Shown here piece by piece: positions 51,539 through 59,895 of a stretch of DNA of 64,000 nucleotides. Position 1 is the first letter of the stretch. Every line of letters starts with the position of its first letter. The translations under genes and the position numbers were made by a program. The DNA is from Cedecea neteri (lineage in GTDB: Bacteria > Pseudomonadota > Gammaproteobacteria > Enterobacterales > Enterobacteriaceae). The stretch lies in the NCBI RefSeq assembly GCF_000758305.1, contig NZ_CP009458.1:3844001-3908000 (forward strand), read 5' to 3'. The notes under the pieces were generated by a model, which had not been told where the DNA came from, did no database searches, and was given only the letters and a program-made list of their open reading frames with translations.

Positions 51539-52381
51539 ATGCAGGCACTACAACGTAAAATTCTCCGCACAATCTGCCCCGATCAGAAGGGTCTCATCGC
51601 GCGAATCACTAACATTTGCTATAAACACGAACTCAATATTGTTCAGAACAACGAATTTGTCGATCATCGTACCGGCCGCTTCTTTATGCGTACCGAGCTT
51701 GAAGGCATTTTTAACGACACCACGCTGATGGCCGACCTGGACAGCGCGCTGCCGGAAGGCTCAATTCGCGAACTGACACCAGCGGGCCGTCGTCGCATTG
51801 TTATTCTGGTCACCAAAGAAGCCCACTGCCTGGGCGATTTGCTGATGAAATCTACCTATGGCGGCCTGGACGTAGAAATCGCAGCCGTCATCGGCAATCA
51901 CGAAACCCTGCGTACCTTAGTGGAGCGTTTTGATATTCCGTTCCAGTTAGTCAGCCACGAAGGGATGACGCGCGAAGAGCACGACATGCAAATGGCTGAT
52001 GCCATCGAAGCGCATAAACCAGACTACGTCGTGCTGGCAAAATACATGCGCGTATTGACGCCTGAGTTTGTCGCCCGCTTCCCGAACCAGATAATTAACA
52101 TCCACCACTCGTTCCTGCCGGCGTTTATCGGCGCACGTCCGTATCATCAGGCGTACGAACGCGGCGTGAAGATTATCGGCGCTACCGCGCATTACGTTAA
52201 TGATAATCTGGACGAAGGCCCAATCATCATGCAAGACGTGATTCACGTCGACCACACCTACACCGCCGACGACATGATGCGTGCCGGGCGTGACGTAGAG
52301 AAGAATGTGCTAAGCCGGGCCCTCTACGAAGTGCTGGCACAGCGCGTCTTCGTTTACGGTAACCGCACGATTATTCTCTAA
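51539..52381 (+). CDS. purU: Formyltetrahydrofolate deformylase
   Basis: It hydrolyses 10-formyl-THF to formate and THF, supplying formate to PurT and balancing one-carbon pools. 280 residues. An N-terminal ACT domain (about 1-85, RTICPDQKGLIARITNICY) senses glycine/methionine in E. coli. The formyltransferase fold has the catalytic Asn/His/Asp set in NIHHSFLPAFIGARP and NDNLDEGPI. Directly upstream of the tRNA-Tyr pair. Confidence 0.97.
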   Translation: MQALQRKILRTICPDQKGLIARITNICYKHELNIVQNNEFVDHRTGRFFMRTELEGIFNDTTLMADLDSALPEGSIRELTPAGRRRIVILVTKEAHCLGDLLMKSTYGGLDVEIAAVIGNHETLRTLVERFDIPFQLVSHEGMTREEHDMQMADAIEAHKPDYVVLAKYMRVLTPEFVARFPNQIINIHHSFLPAFIGARPYHQAYERGVKIIGATAHYVNDNLDEGPIIMQDVIHVDHTYTADDMMRAGRDVEKNVLSRALYEVLAQRVFVYGNRTIIL

Positions 52382-52538
52382 TCACCCGGAAAATGAATTG
52401 GTTAGCTTTGCGGCGCTCAGCGTAAAAAAGCGGCAAACGATTCATTTTCCTAAAGTGAATGCTTTACAGCGGCGCTTCATTTGATATGATGCGCCCCGCT
52501 TCCACAGCGAAGCAGGCCAATAATAAGCATTACCCCGT

Positions 52539-52623
<85 letters not shown>

Positions 52624-52822
52624 TTATTCACCACAGCGATGTGGTAATACCGATGAGATGAGACAAAGTTTTCGCTTATCGGGAAGGGTGAGAATCTTCG
52701 ACCAAGGTTCGAATCGAGCGAAAGCGAGATAACGCTGCTAAAGCAGCGGCCCGAAGGGTGAGGAGTGAAGCGACAAATAATCCTTCCCCCACCACCATCT
52801 CAAAATTCAAAGCATTACCCCT
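52624..52822 (+). other. Spacer between the two tRNA-Tyr genes with tRNA 3'-end repeat
   Basis: The spacer ends with another copy of the tRNA 3' end, tccttcccccaccacca at 52781-52797. It also contains an aaggttcgaatc T-loop-like piece at about 52703. This is like a partial repeat unit of the first tRNA, probably cut out during maturation. Confidence 0.7.
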
Positions 52823-52907
<85 letters not shown>

Positions 52908-53290
52908 TCTTCCAGAACAAATCTCAACGTCAAAACTTGCACAATCTTCCAGATCCCCGTTGGGGAAGGACGAGAAGCTTCGACGAAGGTTCGACTCACG
53001 CCAGTGAGAACGCACTTGTGCGGTCATCCTTCCCCCGCCACCATCTTCCAAAAAAAATCCCAACTTTAAAACTCGCACAATCTTCCAGATCCCCGTTGGG
53101 GAAGGACGAGAAACTTCGACTAAGGTTCGACTCACGCCTGTGAGAACGCGCTTGCGCGGTCATCCTTCCCCCGCCACCATCTTCCAGAACAAATCTCAAC
53201 GTCAAAACTTGCACAATCTTCCAGATCCCCGTTGGGGAAGGACGAGAAGCTTCGACTCATGCCTGTGAGAACGCGCTTGCGCGGTCATCC
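52908..53290 (+). repeat. Three tandem units of 136-bp period carrying the tRNA-Tyr 3' end
   Basis: Units start at 52908, 53044 and 53180, an exact 136-base period. Units 1 and 2 end with tccttcccccgccacca, the last 17 bases of the second tRNA. Unit 3 is shortened and lacks that end. E. coli tyrT has 178-bp repeats built the same way (rtT region). The shared middle is gttggggaaggacgagaa. Confidence 0.85.
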
Positions 53291-53384
53291 TCCTCCTACT
53301 TCAGATTCCCCCTTCATTCGTAGCGCTTTCGGCCCCACCCGGAACTGCGTTATGCTATTTCCGTATTCATTCAGAGGAAATAAA

Positions 53385-53930
53385 ATGCCTGATATAAACA
53401 CCTTCAATCACTGCATGGCCTCTTTCTGGCCTCAGCATCAGGCCGGGTTGTATCACTTTCTGTTAGCCAAAACTGCCGATCCGGACAAAGCGGCAGACCT
53501 GCTGCAGGAACTTTTTTTAAAGGCCCGGGCTAACGCCGGAACATTCTGCGAGATGGATTATCCCTTAGCCTGGCTCTATCGTGCCGCGAGAAACCTGCTG
53601 ATTGACGAACATCGTCAGGCAAAAACATTCGTTGAAGTCCCTGAGTCACTGACTCCTGAACCCTCTCTGGCTGAGCCGGTTTCTTCCCTGGCACAATGCC
53701 TGCCGGAAACGCTCCAGTCCCTTCCCGCCGGTGAAGCCTGGCTTATTGAGCAATGCGATATTTATCGCCGCCCGCAGCAGGACGTTGCCGACGAACTCAA
53801 ACTGACGCTGACCGCCCTGAAATCCAGACTGCTGCGCGCCAGATCAAGCCTGAAGCAAAAGCTGATTGATCTGTGTGAAATCGAAGCGGATGAGCACTCC
53901 CCCGTCTGCTGCCATAAAAAAATGCATTAA
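53385..53930 (+). CDS. ECF-type sigma factor, SigZ-like
   Basis: 181 residues from ATG 53385 (MPDINTFNHCMASFWPQHQA), seven bases after GAGG. The frame is open back to 53232 but that covers the tRNA repeats. Region 2 has KAADLLQELFLKA and YPLAWLYRAARNLLIDEHR; region 4 has RRPQQDVADELKLTLTALKS. It ends HSPVCCHKKMH, a Cys-Cys-His tail that could bind metal. It lies 74 bases before arsD on the same strand with no anti-sigma gene beside it, so a link to arsenic sensing is a reasonable inference. Confidence 0.8.
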   Translation: MPDINTFNHCMASFWPQHQAGLYHFLLAKTADPDKAADLLQELFLKARANAGTFCEMDYPLAWLYRAARNLLIDEHRQAKTFVEVPESLTPEPSLAEPVSSLAQCLPETLQSLPAGEAWLIEQCDIYRRPQQDVADELKLTLTALKSRLLRARSSLKQKLIDLCEIEADEHSPVCCHKKMH

Positions 53931-54004
53931 TTTTTGCATCTTTTTCTTTCCTCGTTCGTTTACCTCAATACCACACTTTGTGGCTTACTTTTGAGGCAAA
54001 CAAC

Positions 54005-54367
54005 ATGTCCAGAATTGAAATTTATGAAGCAGCCGGCTGCTGCGCGACCAGCAGCGTAAACGTCCAGCAAGCCGACCTGCAGTGGAGCGCCGATCTCGAC
54101 TGGGCGAAGCAAAACGGTATCGCTATTCAGCGGTACAATCTGGCTAAAAATCCCGCCAGCTTTATCAATAACCCCACCGTGAAGAATCTCCTGAATGAGT
54201 CTGGCTCCAGCGTGCTGCCGGTTGTGCTGGTCGATGGGGTATTAGCCCTGGCAGGTAAACGTCCGAACCGCGTGGATCTGGCCCGCTGGGCAAACATCCC
54301 CTTCACCCAGGACTGGGAACAACACAGCACTGAACCCGGCTGCTGCACCATCCCCCGTCTGCCTTAA
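54005..54367 (+). CDS. arsD: ArsD arsenite metallochaperone / weak repressor
   Basis: ArsD hands As(III) to the ArsA ATPase. 120 residues from ATG 54005, eight bases after GAGG. Cys12-Cys13 (EAAGCCATSSV) match R773 ArsD, but Cys18 of that protein is replaced (no third Cys nearby). At the C-terminus one Cys pair remains (EPGCCTIPRLP). The thioredoxin-like core has YNLAKNPASFINNPTVKNLL and VLPVVLVDG. arsA follows 19 bases on. Confidence 0.92.
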   Translation: MSRIEIYEAAGCCATSSVNVQQADLQWSADLDWAKQNGIAIQRYNLAKNPASFINNPTVKNLLNESGSSVLPVVLVDGVLALAGKRPNRVDLARWANIPFTQDWEQHSTEPGCCTIPRLP

Positions 54368-54386
54368 CTCATCTCAGGAGCACATC

Positions 54387-56156
54387 ATGGCAATGTCTTT
54401 CTTAACCGACATCCCTCAGTTTATTTTCTTCACCGGCAAAGGCGGCGTGGGCAAAACCTCTCTGGCCTGCGCTACGGCAGTCCGCCTGGCTGACAGCGGG
54501 AAACGTACGCTGCTGGTGAGCACCGACCCGGCGTCTAACGTAGGGCAGGTATTCAATCAGCAGATCGGACATCGAATCGTGGCCGTGGAGCAAGTATCGG
54601 GCCTGGATGCGATGGAAGTCGATCCGCTTGCTGCCGCACAGGCTTACCGTGACAGGGTTCTTAATCCGGTGCGGGATCAAATGCCGGCGGACGTCGTAAG
54701 CAGCATAGAGGAGCAGCTTTCCGGCTCCTGCACGACCGAAATAGCCGCCTTTGACGAGTTCACTGCGCTATTGACCAGCGAAGCATTACGCGAGAAATAT
54801 CAGCATATTGTGTTCGACACTGCCCCCACCGGCCACACTATCCGCATGCTTGAACTACCGGGCGCATGGAGCGGTTATCTGGACGCTAACCCGGACGCCG
54901 CCGCTAATCTTGGCCCGCTGGTTGGGCTTGAAAAACAGCAGCATCAATATGCAAATGCTGTCACCGCCCTGGCAGATGAAAACCTGACGCGTCTGGTGTT
55001 GGTGGCCCGCGCGCAAACCTCCACGCTGAAAGAGGTTTCACACACCCACGACGAACTTTCTCAACTGGGTTTGAAGCATCAGCACCTCGCCATTAACGGC
55101 GTGCTGACGCCACAGCCGGATGAGCACGATCCGCTGGCGCAAAGTATTCTGACACGGGAAGAAAAAGCGCTAGCGGCCATGCCTGAAAATCTGCTGCAGC
55201 TCCCGCAAACCCGGCTACCGCTAAAATCATTCAACCTGGTGGGAGTTAATGCCCTGAGAGCGCTGCTTAACCCCAGTGATGAACAGCCCTCATACACCGA
55301 TATCCCGGCACAGACAACTGCGCCAGCGCTGCCCCCGCTTTCCACTCTGGTAGAAGAATTAAGTCTCTCGGGGAAAGGCCTGGTGATGACGATGGGCAAA
55401 GGCGGCGTAGGAAAAACCACGCTTGCTGCTTCGCTGGCCGTCGCATTGGCCAGTCGTGGACATAACGTTCATCTGACAACGTCCGACCCGGCGGCGCATC
55501 TCTCTTATACGCTTGCCGATGCCATGCCCGGCCTGACGGTGAGCCGAATTGATCCCAAAGCAGAAACCGAGCGCTACCGCCGTTTTGTGATGGACAATCA
55601 GGGCAAAGATCTTGATGACGCCGGGCGAGCCGTGCTGGAAGAGGATCTGCGTTCCCCTTGCACCGAGGAAATTGCGGTGTTCCAGGCGTTCTCCCGTATC
55701 ATCAAAGAGGCGGATGACCATTTTGTGATTATGGACACCGCGCCCACCGGGCACACACTTTTGCTGCTGGATGCCTCAGGTAACTACCACAAAGAGATGG
55801 TGCGTCAGATGGGCAATACTGAAGAGCGTTATCTCACACCGATGATGCAGCTGCAGGACCCGGAGCAAACCAAAGTGATTATCGTCACGCTGGCGGAAAC
55901 AACCCCGATGCTGGAGGCGGTTAATCTGCAAAACGATCTGCGACGGGCCGCAATTGAGCCCTGGGCGTGGATTATCAACAACAGCCTCGCCGCCGCGCAG
56001 CCCTCGTCTCCACTGCTGAAGGCCAGAGCCAGCAGAGAAATACCAATTATTCAGGAAATTCAGAACGAACATGCCAGACGCATAGCCCTCACGCCGCTTC
56101 AGCCTGAAGAACCGGTGGGCATCGAACGACTGAAGAAACTGAGTGGGATAAACTAA
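54387..56156 (+). CDS. arsA: ArsA arsenite efflux ATPase
   Basis: ArsA binds ArsB and turns it into an ATP-driven As(III)/Sb(III) pump. 589 residues with two homologous halves, P-loops GKGGVGKTS (from about 17) and GKGGVGKTT (about 336), and DTAPTGHT in each half. Metal-site Cys are present at about 115 (GSCTTEIAAF) and 425 (SPCTEEIAVF). The third Cys of R773 ArsA (Cys172) is Asn here (AAANLGP). AGGAG precedes ATG 54387. arsB is not beside it but lies about 3.7 kb away, convergent. Confidence 0.96.
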   Translation: MAMSFLTDIPQFIFFTGKGGVGKTSLACATAVRLADSGKRTLLVSTDPASNVGQVFNQQIGHRIVAVEQVSGLDAMEVDPLAAAQAYRDRVLNPVRDQMPADVVSSIEEQLSGSCTTEIAAFDEFTALLTSEALREKYQHIVFDTAPTGHTIRMLELPGAWSGYLDANPDAAANLGPLVGLEKQQHQYANAVTALADENLTRLVLVARAQTSTLKEVSHTHDELSQLGLKHQHLAINGVLTPQPDEHDPLAQSILTREEKALAAMPENLLQLPQTRLPLKSFNLVGVNALRALLNPSDEQPSYTDIPAQTTAPALPPLSTLVEELSLSGKGLVMTMGKGGVGKTTLAASLAVALASRGHNVHLTTSDPAAHLSYTLADAMPGLTVSRIDPKAETERYRRFVMDNQGKDLDDAGRAVLEEDLRSPCTEEIAVFQAFSRIIKEADDHFVIMDTAPTGHTLLLLDASGNYHKEMVRQMGNTEERYLTPMMQLQDPEQTKVIIVTLAETTPMLEAVNLQNDLRRAAIEPWAWIINNSLAAAQPSSPLLKARASREIPIIQEIQNEHARRIALTPLQPEEPVGIERLKKLSGIN

Positions 56157-56160
56157 ACCT

Positions 56161-56190
56161 AAAAAAAGCGGACTCAGGTAGCCTGAGTCC
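56161..56190 (-). terminator. Terminator after crcB
   Basis: ggactcagg (56170-56178) / cctgagtcc (56182-56190), loop of three, with seven U on the minus strand (56161-56167). It lies in the 41-base gap between the converging arsA and crcB. Confidence 0.9.
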
Positions 56191-56197
56191 GTAGGAT

Positions 56198-56575
56198 TTA
56201 CATCACGGCATTTATGACAAAGAAGCCGACCGCGGTCATTAGCAGTGAACCCAGCACATGAGCGAAAACAGACGCCATCGCCCAGGCATAATTTCCCCCC
56301 TGCAGCAGCGAAAATAACTCAACAGAAAAGGTTGAGAAGGTACTCATACCGCCGCACAGGCCAGTAGTGATCAGCAGTTTCCACATAGGGTCCAGATGCG
56401 GCTGGCGCAGAAAGAAAGCCAACGCGCCACCGATAATCAGCCCGGCCAACAGGTTGACCGCCAGCGTGCCGAGGGGCAAATGAGGGAAAAGGCCATTCAG
56501 ACGTAACGCAAGGAGCCAGCGAATCACACACCCAGCTGAGCCGCCAACAATAACTGCAAACAGTGGTTTAACCAT
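56198..56575 (-). CDS. crcB: Fluoride channel CrcB/Fluc
   Basis: The 125-residue dual-topology dimer exports fluoride. There are four TM helices. Motifs are GGSAGCVIRWLL, LGTLAVNLLAGLIIG (pore Asn) and GGMSTFSTFSVE, whose Phe residues form the fluoride track. Last gene of ppaC-usp-eno-crcB under a fluoride riboswitch, which supports the role. 54 bases after eno. Confidence 0.96.
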   Translation of the reverse strand: MVKPLFAVIVGGSAGCVIRWLLALRLNGLFPHLPLGTLAVNLLAGLIIGGALAFFLRQPHLDPMWKLLITTGLCGGMSTFSTFSVELFSLLQGGNYAWAMASVFAHVLGSLLMTAVGFFVINAVM

Positions 56576-56629
56576 ATTTCCCTCAAAAAGATCTAAACGA
56601 TACGGTGTTGTTAAATAAGAACTTTGCTT

Positions 56630-57919
56630 TTAGCTTTTATGAATAAAAGCGCCACGCCCGGCAAAATGTGCATCGGCGCCTGGCGCCTGTTCAATTCGCA
56701 TCAGCTGATTATATTTTTCTACCCTTTCGCCCCGACAAGGCGCGCCGGTTTTCAGGTGCCCCGCACGCAGGGCAACCGTCATGTCGGCAATAAAGCTGTC
56801 CGTCGTTTCACCGCTGCGGTGCGAAATAAACGTTCCCCAGCCGTGCTGCTGGCAAAGTGCCACCGCGTCAAAGGTTTCGCTCAGGGTACCTATCTGGTTC
56901 AGCTTGATCAGCGCCGCGTTAGCCAGATTTTCTTCTATGCCACGCCGGATGTATTTCACGTTAGTCACGAAGAGATCGTCGCCCACCAGCTCGACCCTGT
57001 TGCCCAATTTTTGGTTCAGGTGTTTCCAGCCTGCCCAGTCATTCTCGGCCAACCCATCTTCAAGCAGCACAATCGGAAACTGATTCAGCAGCTCGGCATA
57101 ATAGCCCGTCATCTCTTCGGCGCTAAGCGTGCTTTTTTCCGTTCTTAAGTGGTATTTACCCTCTGTATAGAATTCGCTGGAGGCGGGATCGATACAGATG
57201 CTGATATCTTCCCCAGGCCGGTAGCCGGCTTTCTCAATCGCCTGCACGATAAACTGCAAAGGTTGTTTATTAGAGGACACCGCCGGGGCAAATCCGCCTT
57301 CGTCGCCCACGGCTGCAGAAAGATTGTTATCCAGCAGGATCTGGCGAAGGGCCTGGTAGACTTCGCTCCCCTGGCGCACGGCTTCGGTCAGACTGCCCGC
57401 CCCATGCGGCGCAATCATAAACTCCTGAAAATCCGCCCCCTGCCCACGGGCATGCACCCCGCCGTTAACAATATTCATGCAGGGAACCGGCAAGAGATTT
57501 GCCCTCAGCCCGCCGAGATAACGAAACAGCGGCTGGCCGGTCACCTGAGCGGCAAGTCGCGCCACGGCCAGAGACACGCCGAGAATGGCATTGGCCCCCA
57601 ACCGCGCCTTATTTTCCGTGCCGTCCAGCGCCAGCAGAATGTCATCTACCTCCCGCTGTTCACGGGCATCAACGCCCACAAGTGCCTGATGAATCTCAGT
57701 GTTGATTGAATGCACGGCATTCTGCACACCTTTACCGTTATAGCGTTGTTTATCGCCATCTCGTCGCTCAATGGCTTCCCTTGAACCAGTGCTGGCACCG
57801 GACGGAACCGATGCCCGGGCCATCACGCCTCCAGCGGTATAAGCATCAACTTCAACCGTGGGGTTACCACGGGAATCCAAAATTTCACGAGCAACAATTC
57901 TATCCAGCGTAAAATTCAT
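56630..57919 (-). CDS. eno: Enolase, accessory copy in fluoride cluster
   Basis: It converts 2-phosphoglycerate to phosphoenolpyruvate and is inhibited by fluoride with phosphate. 429 residues from ATG 57919 (MNFTLDRIVAREILDSRGNP), eight bases after GAGGT; a start at 57943 overlaps usp. Magnesium ligands are in CIDPASSEFY, VLLEDGLAEND and VGDDLFVTN, catalytic Glu in DFQEFMIAP and Lys in LIKLNQIGTL. The active-site loop GGVHARGQGADFQEFM and tail TGAPCRGERVEKYNQ differ from the usual enterobacterial GGEHADNNVDIQEFM and TGSLSRSDR, so it is a divergent, acquired second enolase. The housekeeping eno is normally beside pyrG. Confidence 0.95.
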   Translation of the reverse strand: MNFTLDRIVAREILDSRGNPTVEVDAYTAGGVMARASVPSGASTGSREAIERRDGDKQRYNGKGVQNAVHSINTEIHQALVGVDAREQREVDDILLALDGTENKARLGANAILGVSLAVARLAAQVTGQPLFRYLGGLRANLLPVPCMNIVNGGVHARGQGADFQEFMIAPHGAGSLTEAVRQGSEVYQALRQILLDNNLSAAVGDEGGFAPAVSSNKQPLQFIVQAIEKAGYRPGEDISICIDPASSEFYTEGKYHLRTEKSTLSAEEMTGYYAELLNQFPIVLLEDGLAENDWAGWKHLNQKLGNRVELVGDDLFVTNVKYIRRGIEENLANAALIKLNQIGTLSETFDAVALCQQHGWGTFISHRSGETTDSFIADMTVALRAGHLKTGAPCRGERVEKYNQLMRIEQAPGADAHFAGRGAFIHKS

Positions 57920-57929
57920 GGTGATTACC

Positions 57930-58361
57930 TCATTTTTTGCCATCGATATGTTTAATCAGCACGTCAACATTCAGATGATTGACGTATTCCATCGAATCAG
58001 AAGAGATCTGCCCCAGCCAGCGATTGCGGTGCCCGGCCAGCACCAGGTCCACTCCCAGTGACGAGATGCACTTTTCAACGTCTTCAAAGCGGTTCAACGT
58101 CACCAGCTCCCGCGTTTTTACCGGCACGTTGACGGAACGCACCAGCTCGCTAAACAACGCTTTCGCCTGAATCAGGTCGGCAGATACGTTGTCATCCATT
58201 CGCGCATCGGAGACATAATTCATCTCCCGGTAGTCTTCGCTAATGTGTACCAGCGTGATTTGGACAGGCAGCACCCCGGCAAGGCGAGCGGCATGCTGGA
58301 TCAGCCCCAGTCCGTCAGTCTTGCCCTGAATAAGTACGAGAACGTGGGAATAGAGACTCAT
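57930..58361 (-). CDS. Universal stress protein family
   Basis: 143 residues with a Rossmann-like UspA fold: start SLYSHVLVLIQGKTDGLGLI, ITLVHISED, LVLAGHRNRW and the end VDVLIKHIDGKK. The usual ATP loop G-x2-G-x9-G(S/T) is only loosely kept (AGHRNRWLGQISSDSMEYV), so ATP binding is uncertain. ATG overlaps the ppaC stop (ATGA at 58358-58361) and eno begins ten bases after its stop, so it is translated within the fluoride operon. Such genes recur with fluoride riboswitches. Confidence 0.88.
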   Translation of the reverse strand: MSLYSHVLVLIQGKTDGLGLIQHAARLAGVLPVQITLVHISEDYREMNYVSDARMDDNVSADLIQAKALFSELVRSVNVPVKTRELVTLNRFEDVEKCISSLGVDLVLAGHRNRWLGQISSDSMEYVNHLNVDVLIKHIDGKK

Positions 58362-59269
58362 AGCGGACTCCAGGCAGGGTTGAGTTGGCTTTGCAGCCAG
58401 GGGAGAAGCTGTTTTTTGCGGCTCATCATGCCGGGCATCACGCAGGGCTGCGCCCCAGGAATCAATGAAGAGGTAGAAAAATAGAGTTCGGAAAACCCGG
58501 CATTAATGTCGGTCACCATCAACACGACAAGATCGACATCGGCGTCGGCTGCATGCCGGTTCATTTCTTCCAGTAGAGCATCCAGCAGAGGAGCAAGTTG
58601 CGTGAGAGAGCATAGCTCCAGCTGCGCAATTTTTAGCCGAACACTGTTGATGTCAAAACGCTTGAGATCTTTGTGCAACAGCTCCCTCGCGCTCAGCCCG
58701 GCAATAGATGTCTTGGCCGTCAGCAAGTCGGCGATAAACTCTTCATAATCGATGCCGATGCGCCCGGCCAGTTCATCCGCTACCAGCCGATCCTCAGGCG
58801 TGGTCGTGGGCGAACGTAGTGTGACAGTGTCACTGAGCAGCGCACCGAGGAGCAAAATAGCCTCGCTGGCGGAGATCCCGGCCCGAAGTCGGGAGTCCAT
58901 AAGCTGCCAGAGTACCGTGGCCGTGCTGCCCACGGGTTTAATGCACACCTCTGGCGGCAGCCGGGTTATCAGCCCGCCCAATCGGTGATGATCGATAATT
59001 CCGACAATATTGCCGGTGATAAGCGAGTCTGGCCCTTGCCCTGGCTCGTTAAAATCCACCAGCCAGATGTCTTTATTGCTCAGAGGAGACGAGAGAACCT
59101 CGGGCAGAGGAAGCCCGGCGCGGGAGAAAATCAGTTCAGTTTCACGGTTAACCTCACCGCAGCGCCACGCCTGTGCCGTCCGGCCCCGCAGCGTTAACCA
59201 GCGAGCAACCATCACGGCGCTGCAAACGGCATCGCTGTCAGGATGAAGGTGACCAATAACATGTATCAT
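58358..59269 (-). CDS. ppaC: Family II (DHH) manganese inorganic pyrophosphatase
   Basis: 303 residues from ATG 59269 (MIHVIGHLHPDSDAVCSAVM), the usual family II length. The open frame continues to 59449 only because it reads through the riboswitch. Metal ligands are in GHLHPDSDA (residues 6-14, with His9 where Asn is more common) and VDFNEP, and the DHH motif is at 93-95. The C-terminal substrate motif is SRKKQLLP. E. coli uses a fluoride-sensitive family I enzyme (ppa). A family II enzyme in a fluoride-controlled operon would back up pyrophosphate hydrolysis; how fluoride-resistant this one is cannot be read. Confidence 0.93.
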   Translation of the reverse strand: MIHVIGHLHPDSDAVCSAVMVARWLTLRGRTAQAWRCGEVNRETELIFSRAGLPLPEVLSSPLSNKDIWLVDFNEPGQGPDSLITGNIVGIIDHHRLGGLITRLPPEVCIKPVGSTATVLWQLMDSRLRAGISASEAILLLGALLSDTVTLRSPTTTPEDRLVADELAGRIGIDYEEFIADLLTAKTSIAGLSARELLHKDLKRFDINSVRLKIAQLELCSLTQLAPLLDALLEEMNRHAADADVDLVVLMVTDINAGFSELYFSTSSLIPGAQPCVMPGMMSRKKQLLPWLQSQLNPAWSPL

Positions 59270-59322
59270 GGCTCGAGCCCTGTTAAGGGAAGCATGCAGA
59301 GCCGGGGGGGTAAACGTTGACC

Positions 59323-59362
59323 AGCCTGACATGCCTCTTGGATTAAAAGAGTCATACCAGGC
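59323..59362 (-). promoter_or_regulatory. Alternative stem of the riboswitch expression platform
   Basis: The minus-strand segment gcctggtatgactctt pairs with aagaggcatgtcaggc over 16 positions with one mismatch. Its 5' arm uses the gcctgg that closes the aptamer, so the two folds exclude each other. No U run follows, so control may be by Rho or on translation. A gggctcgagcc palindrome sits right before the ppaC ATG. Confidence 0.55.
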
Positions 59363-59415
59363 GTCATCAGCCTCTGAACGAGGCGGTTGGGGAAGGTGGA
59401 ACGCCATCACCTTGC
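59355..59415 (-). ncRNA. Fluoride riboswitch (crcB motif)
   Basis: The minus strand reads aaggtgatggcgttccacct, then tccccaaccgcctcg, and ggctgatgacgcctgg. This matches the known layout GGnGAUGGnnUUCCnCC, AACCGCC, hairpin, CUGAUGACGCCU, including pairing of ggtg with cacc and the gaggc/gcctc hairpin. It starts about 90 bases upstream of ppaC and about 40 bases after the arsC stop. Confidence 0.93.
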
Positions 59416-59456
59416 GAAGCATTGTGAACCCTTCCCCCCAGGGTTTCAAGCGGGTT

Positions 59457-59885
59457 TTACGGTTTCAGGCGCTGGCCCCGTTCATCCACAACCTGCTCGC
59501 CATCTTCTTTGCTGAATGCGCCCTGCTGTGCTTCCGGCAGAATATCCAGCACGCGTTCAGAAGGACGGCAAAGTCTCGTCCCTCGCTCAGTCACCACAAT
59601 CGGGCGGTTAATTAACAGCGGATACTGCACCATAAAGTCGATGAGTTGCTCATCGCTGAACTCCCCTTTCTCCAGTCCTAATGCCTCATAAGGCTCAACG
59701 TTTTTGCGCAGCAGTTCACGGGCGCCGATCGCCATGTCGGCCAGTAACCCGGCAAGCTCTTCACGGGACGGTGGCGTCTCGAGGTAATAGATAATCGTGG
59801 GCTCAGTGCCAGTGTTGCGAATCATTGCCAGCGTATTGCGGGACGTGCCGCATTCCGGGTTGTGGTAAATCGTAATGTTGCTCAT
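59457..59885 (-). CDS. arsC: Arsenate reductase (glutaredoxin-dependent)
   Basis: It reduces arsenate to arsenite for export by ArsB. 142 residues. Catalytic Cys12 in NPECGTSRN; arginines Arg60, Arg94 and Arg107 that bind arsenate are present. It begins ten bases after arsB. The fluoride riboswitch starts about 40 bases after its stop, so fluoride genes can also be reached by read-through from the ars promoter. Confidence 0.97.
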   Translation of the reverse strand: MSNITIYHNPECGTSRNTLAMIRNTGTEPTIIYYLETPPSREELAGLLADMAIGARELLRKNVEPYEALGLEKGEFSDEQLIDFMVQYPLLINRPIVVTERGTRLCRPSERVLDILPEAQQGAFSKEDGEQVVDERGQRLKP

Positions 59886-59895
59886 AGAAGGTCAC

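Noticed and set aside
52908..53290. Regular direct repeats as a CRISPR array
   Set aside because: The whole 136-base unit is repeated, with no short repeats separated by unique spacers, and the units carry the tRNA-Tyr 3' end. They are tRNA-derived tandem repeats.
53232..53384. Longer N-terminus of the sigma factor
   Set aside because: This part is the third tRNA-derived repeat unit; a good ribosome site precedes ATG 53385.
56624..57709. Plus-strand frames opposite the accessory enolase
   Set aside because: Antisense to a well-conserved enzyme and without ribosome sites or known domains.
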